This document shows, piece after piece, positions 53,586 to 62,117 of a stretch of 64,000 bases of DNA. A model generated the notes under the pieces. It was not told where the DNA came from. It did not search any database and saw nothing but the letters and a program-made list of their open reading frames with translations. Position numbers and translations under genes: made by a program. The stretch comes from Ferdinandcohnia salidurans (GTDB lineage: Bacteria; Bacillota; Bacilli; Bacillales; Bacillaceae_L): contig NZ_JBHUEK010000007.1 in the NCBI RefSeq assembly GCF_042680725.1, positions 434,001-498,000 of the forward strand, read 5' to 3'. How positions within the stretch are numbered: the first letter of the stretch is position 1; every line of letters starts with the position of its first letter.

Positions 53586-53817
53586 AAGTTTGTTCCATAA
53601 TCGATATGATTTCTTCTGATGTCGGAAATCTTCCTATTTCTTTTTTCGAGAAGACTTTTTCACCATTTACAGTCACTTCAAACACACCACCAGAAGCTGG
53701 AATGAGTTCAAGGTTTGTGATGTTTTGTCTAAAGTGTGTTATTAGTTTTTCCGCAAGACCTGCGGCTTTTGGTGCGTAGTTTCACTGCATGCAAAACTCA
53801 ATTGAGATTTTATACAT
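53584..53817 (-). CDS. SelW/Rdx-family selenoprotein with in-frame UGA (Sec12)
   Basis: Reading through one TGA (minus strand, 53784-53782) gives a 77-residue thioredoxin-fold protein. It begins MYKISIEFCMQU (U = Sec), giving the CxxU redox motif of SelW/SelT/Rdx proteins. It continues NYAPKAAGLAEKLITHF and later has LELIPASGGVFEVTVNGEKVFSKK, the family GxFEV...GxxxFSK pattern. GGAGG lies eight bases before the ATG. It begins 13 nt after the selB stop, so the two are co-transcribed. A stem-loop after the UGA resembles the E. coli fdhF SECIS. Standard ORF calling misses the gene. Confidence 0.9.
53751..53765 (-). promoter_or_regulatory. Bacterial SECIS candidate of the SelW-like gene
   Basis: On the mRNA, stem CCGCA / UGCGG closes the loop GGUCU, beginning 16 nt after the UGA. 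The GCAGGUCU core equals that of the E. coli fdhF SECIS, which SelB recognises through a G at the loop start. Confidence 0.75.
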
Positions 53818-53829
53818 TATATTTACCTC

Positions 53830-55701
53830 CTATTTTTTTATCCATACCCGATTCCCCTCTTCACGAAATGTTAATTGCTGTTCATCAAGTAACTCTAAGA
53901 AAGGAATGAGATATTTACGAGAAAGTGAAAGGATTTCTTTTGCTTCTGATAAACTAAAACGATCGCTTGTTTGAGCTTGTAGCCTAGCGACAGCTTTGTC
54001 AAAAGCATTTTTGTGAACCAATGTGTCTTCACCTAGTAAGAATGCTTGAGTTGTTTTTAATAGATATGCTTTAAGCTCATTTGGTGCTTGATTCTTAATG
54101 GCAGATTCTTTTATATAATCCGCCCACTTTTTGGGTTGAATACCATCATTAAGAAGTGATGCTACAATATTCTCCATCGGCCCTTTCGGTAGGTTTGGAC
54201 AAAAAGTTGCTACTGATAAATATTGTTCATCCTTTTTAATGGCTCTGTTTTGTTCTAGTTCATTTATGCAGTATTCTATTAGATTTTTATCTTGTTTAAC
54301 CTCTTGAAGAAGTTCAGCCTTACTTATTCCTTTTCGTAAAGGAAATTCTTCGTGATAATTGGTTAATTTTTTGAGGATCACATCATTTAGTTCCGAAACA
54401 GTTCGTTTCAAACTATAGCCCTTCTCATTAACTTTGATGTACTTTCCCGATGATAAAATCTCTTCAACTTCTTCCTCTTGTATGGAAGATAGTTGAATTA
54501 GCCGAAGTTTTGGTAATAGCTTATGAGTATGAAGTAAAACATCAATGATTTCTGATGGTGAATGTTCCATTTGTTTTTTGAGCATAGTTATGGTTTCTTC
54601 ACCAAATCTGTATTTCTGAGCTTGTGGCTGAATAATCCATCCACCACCAAGTGTTTCAACCGGGGTAGGTCTTCGTAAAATAAACCTATCCCCGCGGCGT
54701 ACAACAATTTCTTCATCTAATCGAATCTGACAAGGTACCTCATCCGTTGATTCCTGAACTTCATTCCGATCAAAAAAGACAATTTTCCCATAAGCTTCAG
54801 TGGTACCTACATGTAGCTTGACCGGTGAACGTTGCTTTAGTGGAATTGATAGTGATGAAGCAAGCTGCAGTGATACATCAATCGTGTTTGTTACTTGAAA
54901 GTTTTCTGAATCTACTAGCACATCACCACGTTTAATCTCGTCTTTAGTTGCTCCGGTAATATTTAATGCTACCCGTTGCCCTGCCTGTGCCTGTTCTGTT
55001 TCTTGATTATGTACCTGAATTTGGCGTATTTTAATCTTTTTCTCTGACGGCAAAAGGGTTAATTGACTGTCTTTTGTCACAATGCCTTCAAACACTGTTC
55101 CTCTAACAACCGTTCCATGACCTTGTACTGTAAAAGCTTGGTCGATCGGCAAACGAAATGAGCCATTATTATCTCTTTGGTTAAGATTATTGAGTTCCTT
55201 CTGAATAGCTTGCTTTAGATCGGGTATTCCGTTTCCAGATAAGCTATCAACATAAAGGATTGGAGCATCCTTATAATCCGTATCGGCGAGTAAATCATTT
55301 ATCTCATCGACAGCGAGTTCGAGCAACTCTTTTTCTACCCTTTCAATCTTTGAAACCACAATCATACATTTCTTAATGCCCAAAAAATTTAATATTTGAA
55401 GGTGCTCTTTTGTTTGTGGCATGACCCCTTCGTCCGATGCAATCACAAGCAACACAAGATCAATCCCAGCAACACCGGCAATCATTTGTCTAATGAATCG
55501 CTCGTGTCCAGGTACATCCACGATTGATACGTGAATTCCGTTGTCCAATATAAGGGGTGCATATCCTGGTTCAATCGAAATATTACGCTCTTTTTCTTCT
55601 TTTAACCGATCGGTATCAACACCTGTTAATGCTCTCGTGAGGGTTGTTTTCCCATGATCAATATGTCCCGCCATTCCAATGGTGTAATAGACTTCAGTCA
55701 T
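53830..55701 (-). CDS. selB: Selenocysteine-specific elongation factor SelB
   Basis: A 623-residue GTPase that brings Sec-tRNA to UGA codons. The N-terminal EF-Tu-like domain has GHIDHGKT (12-19), DVPGHERFI and VSKIE. Domains II-III follow (VQGHGTVVRGTVF), and the C-terminal half consists of winged-helix domains that bind SECIS (for example FSLSEAKEILSLSRKYLIPFLELLDEQ at the end). Length is typical. It is transcribed away from tRNA-Sec and selD, and directly followed by the SelW-like gene. Confidence 0.95.
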   Translation of the reverse strand: MTEVYYTIGMAGHIDHGKTTLTRALTGVDTDRLKEEKERNISIEPGYAPLILDNGIHVSIVDVPGHERFIRQMIAGVAGIDLVLLVIASDEGVMPQTKEHLQILNFLGIKKCMIVVSKIERVEKELLELAVDEINDLLADTDYKDAPILYVDSLSGNGIPDLKQAIQKELNNLNQRDNNGSFRLPIDQAFTVQGHGTVVRGTVFEGIVTKDSQLTLLPSEKKIKIRQIQVHNQETEQAQAGQRVALNITGATKDEIKRGDVLVDSENFQVTNTIDVSLQLASSLSIPLKQRSPVKLHVGTTEAYGKIVFFDRNEVQESTDEVPCQIRLDEEIVVRRGDRFILRRPTPVETLGGGWIIQPQAQKYRFGEETITMLKKQMEHSPSEIIDVLLHTHKLLPKLRLIQLSSIQEEEVEEILSSGKYIKVNEKGYSLKRTVSELNDVILKKLTNYHEEFPLRKGISKAELLQEVKQDKNLIEYCINELEQNRAIKKDEQYLSVATFCPNLPKGPMENIVASLLNDGIQPKKWADYIKESAIKNQAPNELKAYLLKTTQAFLLGEDTLVHKNAFDKAVARLQAQTSDRFSLSEAKEILSLSRKYLIPFLELLDEQQLTFREEGNRVWIKK

Positions 55702-55790
55702 TATTTCCCTCCTCTCTTTTTATTTACCGTAGTGTCTACCTTCTACTTTACTAGGAAGCCTGTTGCAAATTCAAGCAGGATGATTATTAT

Positions 55791-55820
55791 TTGCCTTAAA
55801 AATAGATTCCTGTATATAAT
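55791..55820 (+). promoter_or_regulatory. Promoter candidate for tRNA-Sec and selD
   Basis: TTGCCT at 55791-55796 and a perfect TATAAT at 55815-55820, 18 bp apart. The -10 ends 17 bp before the tRNA 5' end. No terminator is seen between tRNA and selD, so both may share it. Confidence 0.6.
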
Positions 55821-55837
55821 GAAAGGTGTTCAGTTTT

Positions 55838-55934
55838 GGGGTTGGCTGGGGTGCTGGTGTCCCCCTGGGTCTTCAAAACCCTGAGGGAGGCGCGTGTCGT
55901 CTCCGGTGGGTTCGATTCCCACACAGTCCCGCCA
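55838..55934 (+). tRNA. selC: Selenocysteine tRNA, anticodon UCA
   Basis: A 97-nt molecule with encoded CCA. The anticodon loop CTTCAAA places TCA at 55873-55875. The T-arm is GTGGG-TTCGATT-CCCAC. A very long variable arm pairs GGAGGCG with CGTCTCC, a hallmark of tRNA-Sec. The acceptor has seven pairs between GGGGTTG and CAGTCCC including two G-U. An eighth pair, expected in bacterial tRNA-Sec, would be G-A here. Confidence 0.92.
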
Positions 55935-55984
55935 ATAATGTTTGAAAAATTGAGATGATAAATAGTGTGGAAGGAGTGAAGTTG

Positions 55985-57037
55985 ATGTCTAAGAAGGAAG
56001 AAATCATTAAATTGACCTCCCTTTCAACAAAAGCTGGCTGAGGATGCAAAATCGGTCCTGAGGACCTGACGCAGGTTCTGCGTCATTTACCAAAAGCTAC
56101 GCCAAATCCAAATTTATTAGTTGGTTTAGATACGCCTGATGATGCAGGAGTATATAAAATCAGTGACGATCTTGCGCTTGTGCAAACACTGGACTTTTTC
56201 ACCCCAATTGTGGACGACCCATATATGTTTGGGCAAATTGCTGCAGCAAATGCTTTAAGTGATGTCTACGCAATGGGAGGAAAACCGATTACGGTCATGA
56301 ACATCGTCGCCTTCCCTATTAATACATTGGATAAAAGTATTTTAGCCGACATCCTCGCAGGTGCGGCGGAAAAAGTAAGCGAATCAGGAGCTTCCTTAGT
56401 TGGTGGACACTCCATCGATGACAAGGAGCCAAAATTCGGCTTATCTGTGACAGGTACTATTCATCCCAATCGAATTCGTGCAAATGTCGGTGCAAAACCA
56501 GGTGACCGCCTTATTTTAACCAAGCCAATCGGCGTTGGAATCTTAACAACAGCTATTAAGAGAGACCTGCTAGAGGAAAAAGATATCAAAAAAGTAACTG
56601 AAGTCATGGCAACATTAAATAAAAATGCTGCCGAAGTGATGGAAAACTATCACGTCCATGCTTGTACAGATGTTACAGGGTTCGGTCTTCTCGGTCACGC
56701 CATGGAAATGGCTGAAGGAAGCCAAGTTGGCATGACGATTCATTACGAAAATGTCCCTATTTTGCCAAGAACAAAAGAACTCGCTGAACAAAACGTAGTT
56801 CCAGGAGGAACAAAGAAAAATCATGCTTGGCTAGCAGAACGAATTGAGTATAGTTCTAGTCTTGATGAACTCGATCAACTTATTCTTTGTGATGCGATCA
56901 CGTCAGGTGGACTCCTTGTTTCTGTTCCAGAAGCTGAATCCGAAAAAGTGCTACAAAAACTACACGAAAACAATGTAGAAGCGTGCATAATTGGTGAAGT
57001 AACAAGCGAAAAACCTGGAATTATAAAGGTAATTTAA
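55985..57037 (+). CDS. selD: Selenide, water dikinase SelD, itself a selenoprotein (Sec19)
   Basis: A 350-residue enzyme making selenophosphate from selenide and ATP. It needs read-through of TGA at 56039-56041, placing Sec19 in KAGUGCKIGP where E. coli has the catalytic Cys17; K22 matches the essential Lys20. Next come VGLDTPDDAGVY, TLDFFTPIVDDP, ALSDVYAMGGKP, GGHSIDDKEP, TDVTGFGLLGH and ITSGGLLVSV, all AIR-synthase-like SelD motifs. AAGGAGTG precedes ATG 55985. Annotation from the ATG at 56180 would lose the first 65 residues, including the active site. Confidence 0.95.
56054..56066 (+). promoter_or_regulatory. Bacterial SECIS candidate in selD
   Basis: Stem GGTCC / GGACC closing a TGA loop (G at second loop position), beginning 12 nt after the Sec codon. 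Outer TGC/GCA pairing can extend it. Confidence 0.6.
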
Positions 57038-57063
57038 AGGACTCTAGATTGAGTCCTTTTTAG
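57037..57063 (+). terminator. Terminator after selD
   Basis: Stem AAAGGACTC / GAGTCCTTT with a 6-nt loop and T-run, starting at the selD stop. It separates selD from the downstream transporter, though read-through cannot be excluded. Confidence 0.75.
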
Positions 57064-57114
57064 GTTGATAGGAAATAATAACATTAATGAAATTTACAAA
57101 ATGAGGTGTCAAAT

Positions 57115-58008
57115 TTGAAAACGAAAACTATTTATGTTCTTTTCCTAGTATTAACCCTCCTTCTTACGGCATGCGGTTCAAATACTAGTGATGAAACCGA
57201 AAGTGAGAAAGAAAAATACTTTACAATTGGTGTCATTCCAGTCCAAACGGTTGGTGAGATGGAGACAGCAATGGATAAGCTTCAGACTCTATTAACCGAA
57301 AAATTAAACCGCGATGTTACAGTTGAAGTGTATCCTGACTACAACGGTGTCGTAGAAGCGATGAATTATGACAAAATTGATATGGCCTATTTTGGTCCAT
57401 TAACATATGTTGTCGCCCATGAAAAAAGTGGTGCAAAAGCGATCATCACGCAATTGATTGACGGTGAGCCGTTTTACCATTCTTACATCATAACTCACAA
57501 GGATAGTCCGATAAATTCTATCGATGATTTGGTCGCTAACTCAAAAGAAATTGATTTTGCTTTTGGTGATATTAACTCAACATCAGGGTCTCTCATTCCA
57601 TCTATCGAATTACAAGATCAAGGTGTGTTTAAATCTGAAGATGAGCACAGTTTTAAAACAGTTCGATATACAGGTTCCCATGATGCCACAGCCTTAGCGG
57701 TACAAAACCAACAGGTCGGTGCCGGAGCTATCGATAGTGCAATCTATAATCAGTTAGTTGAATCTGGAAAAGTAGATGGTTCGTTAATTAAAACAATTTG
57801 GCAATCTGAAAAATTGTTTCAATATCCATGGGCTGTACATAAGGATACTGATGACGAAACCGTCCAAAAACTTAAAGATGCCTTCTTAGCAATTGAAGAT
57901 GAAGAAATATTAGCAGCGTTTGGCGCGAGTGGCTTTACAGAAGCAACGGATGAGGACTATGAAAGCATCCGAAAAGCTGCAATCAAACAAGGAATTATTA
58001 ATGAATAG
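57115..58008 (+). CDS. PhnD-type ABC transporter substrate-binding lipoprotein
   Basis: A lipoprotein of about 297 residues. A signal peptide with lipobox LTAC|GS is followed by a type 2 periplasmic-binding fold (FTIGVIPVQTVGEMETAMDKL; DMAYFGPLTYVVAHEKSG; FGDINSTSGSLIPS). This is the phosphonate/phosphite-binding PhnD family. TTG 57115 has GAGGTG six bases upstream; GTG 57106 would overlap that site. It is the first gene of a binding protein-permease-ATPase operon. No phosphonate lyase or phosphite dehydrogenase genes are nearby. The substrate could be phosphonate, phosphite or, given selD upstream, a selenium oxyanion. Confidence 0.83.
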   Translation: MKTKTIYVLFLVLTLLLTACGSNTSDETESEKEKYFTIGVIPVQTVGEMETAMDKLQTLLTEKLNRDVTVEVYPDYNGVVEAMNYDKIDMAYFGPLTYVVAHEKSGAKAIITQLIDGEPFYHSYIITHKDSPINSIDDLVANSKEIDFAFGDINSTSGSLIPSIELQDQGVFKSEDEHSFKTVRYTGSHDATALAVQNQQVGAGAIDSAIYNQLVESGKVDGSLIKTIWQSEKLFQYPWAVHKDTDDETVQKLKDAFLAIEDEEILAAFGASGFTEATDEDYESIRKAAIKQGIINE

Positions 58009-58019
58009 AGCTGATTCAT

Positions 58020-58775
58020 ATGTGGTTTAAACGAACTACTTTTCTAACTGTAGTTCTATTGGGTATTGCGACTTTTATTAGTATGAGACTAACTGAATTC
58101 GACTTATCAAAATTTCGTGATTTTCGAAATATGGTTGATTTTCTTTCGCAATGGTTTCCTATGGATTACTCCGCATTACCCCGATTACTATGGGATAGTG
58201 CTGAGACCCTTGGAATGGCATTTCTGGGAAGTTTTTTGGGGTTAATTATTGCTTTGCCGATTAGTTTTTTTGCGGCAAAGAACACTTCCCCATCTGGCAT
58301 TATTTACAATTTAGTACGAATTCTAATGAGCTTGGTCCGTTCAATTCCGGAAATTGTGTTCGGCTTGATTTTATTAACAGCACTGGGGCTGGGCCCCTTC
58401 CCTGCTGTATTAGCCATTATGTTTCATAATATAGGTGTTCTCGGCAAATTAATTTCAGAACTGATTGAATCGGCTGAACCAGGCCCACAGGAAGCTATGA
58501 GAGCAATTGGATCAAAAAACTGGTTGGCATCTCTTTTTAGTATCCTTCCACAAATTTGGCCGAATGTCTTGTCACAATATTTTTATCGGTTTGAGGTCGC
58601 GATTCGTACCTCCCTCATACTCGGATTTATTGGAGGTGGCGGGATTGGACAGCGACTATTTAATGATTTTAAAAGCTTTCAATATTCATCTGTGTCGTTG
58701 GACGTTTTACTAATCATGCTAATCGTTATTATTGTGGATTCGTTTGGAAGCTACGTTCGGAATAAAGTGATATAA
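58020..58775 (+). CDS. PhnE-type ABC transporter permease
   Basis: A 251-residue membrane protein with about six helices. The ATPase-contact EAA-like loop is AEPGPQEAMRAIGSKNWLASLFSILP, and SLVRSIPEIVFGLIL and SLILGFIGGGGIGQ are typical of PhnE. It starts 11 nt after the binding protein gene. It forms the channel of the same importer. The family usually carries phosphonates or phosphite. Confidence 0.85.
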   Translation: MWFKRTTFLTVVLLGIATFISMRLTEFDLSKFRDFRNMVDFLSQWFPMDYSALPRLLWDSAETLGMAFLGSFLGLIIALPISFFAAKNTSPSGIIYNLVRILMSLVRSIPEIVFGLILLTALGLGPFPAVLAIMFHNIGVLGKLISELIESAEPGPQEAMRAIGSKNWLASLFSILPQIWPNVLSQYFYRFEVAIRTSLILGFIGGGGIGQRLFNDFKSFQYSSVSLDVLLIMLIVIIVDSFGSYVRNKVI

Positions 58776-58836
58776 AGAAAGTTTAAAAGCCGGACACAAA
58801 TAGTGATGATGCTTTTTGAATGGAGGTGTATATGTA

Positions 58837-59574
58837 ATGATTGAATTGAAGGATGTAACTGTTTACTACCCAAATACAAATAGACCTGCATTGAAAACAG
58901 TAAATCTTCACCTAACTGAGGGCGAATTTGTCTGTGTACTCGGTAAAAGCGGTGCGGGAAAATCAACACTCATTCGCTGTATGAACGGGCTTCAACAGCC
59001 AACAAGTGGTGAAGTATTTTTAGATGGGGAACTTTTTACAAATAAAAATAGTGAAGAACAGCGGCTTGTACGGAGAGAAATCGGAATGATCTTTCAGCAT
59101 TTTAACCTCATCCCCCGCTTGACTGTGTTGCAAAATACGTTAACAGGCATGTTTGGCTATCGGAGTTCGTTGAAGAATTTGCTTGGGATCTTTTCGAAGG
59201 AAGAAATTGACCAGGCAAAACGTGTGTTAGGAGTTGTCGGTCTTTCTGAATTTGAAAGTCGTCGGATTGAACATTTAAGCGGTGGTCAAAAGCAGCGAGT
59301 TGGAATTGCACGTGCTTTATTACAAAAACCACGTGTGTTTCTAGGAGATGAACCGGTAGCAAGTTTAGACCCAGGCACAGCTAATCGTATTCTTTCCTTA
59401 CTAAAGGAATTGCATGAGCGCCATAAACTCCTTTCTGTGATCAATCTTCATGATGTTGGACTAGCAAAACAATTTGCTACAAGAATTATTGCATTAAAAA
59501 GTGGTGAAATCATTTTTGATGGAAATTCAAAAGAATTTACTGAAGAAATCTATGAACAAACATATCATTCATGA
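58837..59574 (+). CDS. PhnC-type ABC transporter ATP-binding protein
   Basis: An ATPase of about 245 residues. Walker A is GKSGAGKST, the Q-loop is MIFQHFNLIPRL, the signature is LSGGQKQRVGIARAL, Walker B is VFLGDEPVASLDP, and the H-loop is VINLHDVGLA. LTGMFGYRSSLKNLLGIFSKEE is a PhnC-specific stretch. ATG 58837 follows GGAGGTG; a longer frame begins at a TTG without support. It powers the upstream permease. Confidence 0.9.
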   Translation: MIELKDVTVYYPNTNRPALKTVNLHLTEGEFVCVLGKSGAGKSTLIRCMNGLQQPTSGEVFLDGELFTNKNSEEQRLVRREIGMIFQHFNLIPRLTVLQNTLTGMFGYRSSLKNLLGIFSKEEIDQAKRVLGVVGLSEFESRRIEHLSGGQKQRVGIARALLQKPRVFLGDEPVASLDPGTANRILSLLKELHERHKLLSVINLHDVGLAKQFATRIIALKSGEIIFDGNSKEFTEEIYEQTYHS

Positions 59575-59659
59575 AAAATATCCCTTCATAGGAAGTAATT
59601 GTTTTCTTTTTCGTGAATTGATATAATTTTTTATATTAATAGAAAAGAAGGTACATACT

Positions 59660-60760
59660 TTGACGAAAAAGAAATTACAATACTGGCTTATTCAGATCCT
59701 TTTGATTTTAACGATTGTCTATGTTTCAACGAAAATTACCTTTTTATTTGAACCAATTGGTGTGTTTTTCTCTACCATCTTTTTCCCCATTTTGATTACG
59801 GGATTTCTTTATTTTCTATTAAATCCTGTTGTCAAATTTCTTCATCGCCGTAAGGTTCCGAGGAGTTTAGGGATCATCATTATTTACATTGCGTTTTTTG
59901 GGTTAATCGTGTTGGCAGTTGGAAATTTAGTCCCAATGGTTACAAAACAATTCACAGCTTTAGGAAATGCATTGCCGGGTTATGCAAATCAAGCAATGGA
60001 CTTTTTTGAGGGGTTCTCCAAATCCTCTGAATTTAAGTGGATTCAAGATGAACAACAGGATCTCTTAAACACGATGGAAGAAAAATTAATCGCCTTTGCG
60101 AATACACTTCCTAATCGTATTACAGGTGGGATTACGCAAATCATTGGGGTTATTACTAATATTGCAATTATTCTTGTGACTGTGCCTTTCCTCTTATTTT
60201 ATATGTTCAAGGATGGCGACCGTTTTCCACAGGCGATTGTACGTTTTTTCCCTAATGCATATCGGGATGAAGCGCTCACGATTTTAAAAGAAACTGGAGA
60301 AACACTTTCTGCTTATATTCAAGGGCAGGTAACGGTAGCATTAGCTGTTGGAACCTTATCGTTTATCGGGTATTTGATTATTGATTTACCGTTTGCGCTT
60401 GTCATGGCATTGATTGTTGCAGTAACGAATATTATTCCGTATGTTGGACCATTCCTCGGTGGTGCACCTGCAGTCATTGTCGCATTATTTGACTCGCCTA
60501 CGAAGGCATTGTTAGTCGTCCTTGTGATTGTCATCGCCCAGCAAATTGAAGGGAATGTCCTTTCGCCTCTAATTCTTGGGAAGACGCTCGATACGCATCC
60601 TGCTACGATTATTATTCTTTTACTTGCAGCAGGAAATCTAGCAGGAGTATTAGGGATGATTCTAGCGATTCCAACCTATGCGGTTATCAAAACGATTGTC
60701 ATCAATATTGTGAAATTCTTAAAAGCCAAGAAAAAGGCCGAGCTAACAACAGATGTGTAA
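59660..60760 (+). CDS. AI-2E family transporter
   Basis: A 366-residue membrane protein with seven to eight helices and the family motifs LLFYMFKDG, YIQGQVTVALAVG, TNIIPYVGPFLGG and EGNVLSPLILGK. The family contains exporters and Na+/H+ antiporters, and the AI-2 transport assignment is historical. The start is TTG with AGAAGG about seven bases upstream. It is monocistronic, with a terminator shared with the LLM gene. Confidence 0.85.
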   Translation: MTKKKLQYWLIQILLILTIVYVSTKITFLFEPIGVFFSTIFFPILITGFLYFLLNPVVKFLHRRKVPRSLGIIIIYIAFFGLIVLAVGNLVPMVTKQFTALGNALPGYANQAMDFFEGFSKSSEFKWIQDEQQDLLNTMEEKLIAFANTLPNRITGGITQIIGVITNIAIILVTVPFLLFYMFKDGDRFPQAIVRFFPNAYRDEALTILKETGETLSAYIQGQVTVALAVGTLSFIGYLIIDLPFALVMALIVAVTNIIPYVGPFLGGAPAVIVALFDSPTKALLVVLVIVIAQQIEGNVLSPLILGKTLDTHPATIIILLLAAGNLAGVLGMILAIPTYAVIKTIVINIVKFLKAKKKAELTTDV

Positions 60761-60763
60761 ATG

Positions 60764-60795
60764 AAAACCACGGGACTTATGTTCCGTGGTTTTTT
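60764..60795. terminator. Bidirectional terminator between AI-2E and LLM genes
   Basis: Stem AAAACCACGG / TCCGTGGTTTT around GACTTATG, with a T-run on the plus strand and an A-run on the other side. Confidence 0.85.
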
Positions 60796-60807
60796 AGACC
60801 GATAAAT

Positions 60808-61815
60808 TTAAATACTGTTAAGGCCCATCTCTTTAGCTATTAATTCATAGGATTTGAGTCGATCCTCAGGAGAATGCGTAATGGTTACGATCATAAGTTC
60901 ATCTGCTTGATATGCTTGTTGAAGCTCAAAGAGTCTATTTTTCACTTCTTTTGGGTCTCCAATGATTACTTTTTGTTTCATTTTTTCAAAACCATCGTAA
61001 AGATTCTCGTTATCTAGGTATTCCTTCGCTTCTGAAATGGAGGGAACTCCCTCGTAACCTTCTTTCTTTTCTCTTTGCTTTCCCCAGATATAAGAACTTA
61101 ACGCAATATCCTCGGCTCTTTCCTTTGTTTCGGCACAAATGGCAGAAACAGTAACAATTACTTGTGGCTTGTCCCCTTCATTTCTCGTTACAAAATTTTT
61201 AAGATAGTCTCTTACAATCTCTTCACCATCGTTGTCGCTCATAAATAATCCAAAGGTGTAAGCTAGCCCTTTTTCTGCAGCGAGTTTAGCGCTCTTTTTG
61301 CTTGTTCCCAAAAGCCAAGCGACTGGCGGTGATTCTGGGATTGGAGCAGCTTTTAAGTTAGCAAATTCATGGTCAGGTGGAAAATCATGATGTATGAAAT
61401 GTAGAAGCATATCGATTAATTCTGGCATTTTCCAAACCTGTTGCAAGAAATTGTCGGACAAGGCATTCGTTGCTTCTGCAGAACCACCAGGAGCCCTGCC
61501 AATTCCGATGTCTATTCGATTTGGAAATAGTGTGGCAAGCATATTATAGACCTCAGCCACTTTATAAGGCTTATAATGTGGCAATAGAACCGCTCCCGAA
61601 CCAATTCGAATTGATTTGGTATGAGCTCCAATATAACCGAGCATTACCTCAGGCGCAGGACAGGCTAGTCCTGATAAATCGTGATGCTCAGCAATCCAAT
61701 ATCTAGTGTATCCTAATCGTTCCCCCGCTTGGGCTAGTTTCATCGATTCCACCAATGCTTCTTGCGGTGTTTGATCTGCAGAAATGGGAGCTTGGTCTAA
61801 AATACTTAATCGCAT
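60808..61815 (-). CDS. LLM class flavin-dependent oxidoreductase
   Basis: A 335-residue bacterial-luciferase-like TIM barrel. It has LSILDQAPIS at the start, RYWIAEHHDLSGLACPAPEVM (His pair near flavin), IRIGSGAVLLPHYKPYKVAEVYNMLATLFPNRIDIGIGRAPGG and WLLGTSKKSAKLA. These match B. subtilis YceB/YwcH-type proteins. They use reduced FMN to oxidise unknown small substrates. It precedes the ykvR-like gene by 15 nt on the minus strand or, in transcription order, follows it. Confidence 0.82.
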   Translation of the reverse strand: MRLSILDQAPISADQTPQEALVESMKLAQAGERLGYTRYWIAEHHDLSGLACPAPEVMLGYIGAHTKSIRIGSGAVLLPHYKPYKVAEVYNMLATLFPNRIDIGIGRAPGGSAEATNALSDNFLQQVWKMPELIDMLLHFIHHDFPPDHEFANLKAAPIPESPPVAWLLGTSKKSAKLAAEKGLAYTFGLFMSDNDGEEIVRDYLKNFVTRNEGDKPQVIVTVSAICAETKERAEDIALSSYIWGKQREKKEGYEGVPSISEAKEYLDNENLYDGFEKMKQKVIIGDPKEVKNRLFELQQAYQADELMIVTITHSPEDRLKSYELIAKEMGLNSI

Positions 61816-61830
61816 CTTTTTGACTCCCTT

Positions 61831-62115
61831 CTATTCTTCTATTTTACGAAGAGTCAGTCTGAAGTGTCCTACCTTGTCTTTTTCATAAAGATTCGTAATA
61901 GAAGTTGAGTATTCTTGGATATTCACTTTATACTCTATATCTCGATCTGGCACTTTTAAGTTAAAAATTCCTTTGTATAATAATGTTGTTACATCATGAT
62001 ATTCTTCGGTTGTTACTTTGAAATCTACTCTTATAAACAATAACTCATCATTTAGCTCTTCATGGTAATCTGTAATATTCAATTTATAATCATCTAAGTA
62101 TATTTCGGTAACCAT
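61831..62115 (-). CDS. ykvR: YkvR-like protein, DUF3219
   Basis: A protein of about 94 residues. The stretch YHDVTTLLYKGIFNLKVPDRD and the following YSTSITNLYE closely match B. subtilis YkvR (DUF3219), a small all-beta protein of unknown function. ATG 62115 has GAGGAG upstream; GTG 62124 would overlap that site. It lies between the methyltransferase and the LLM gene and probably shares their transcript. Confidence 0.75.
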   Translation of the reverse strand: MVTEIYLDDYKLNITDYHEELNDELLFIRVDFKVTTEEYHDVTTLLYKGIFNLKVPDRDIEYKVNIQEYSTSITNLYEKDKVGHFRLTLRKIEE

Positions 62116-62117
62116 TA

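Noticed and set aside
56180..57037. selD as a truncated gene or pseudogene starting at the internal ATG
   Set aside because: The upstream frame is continuous except for one TGA at the exact catalytic position, and Sec machinery is adjacent, so recoding explains it better than decay.
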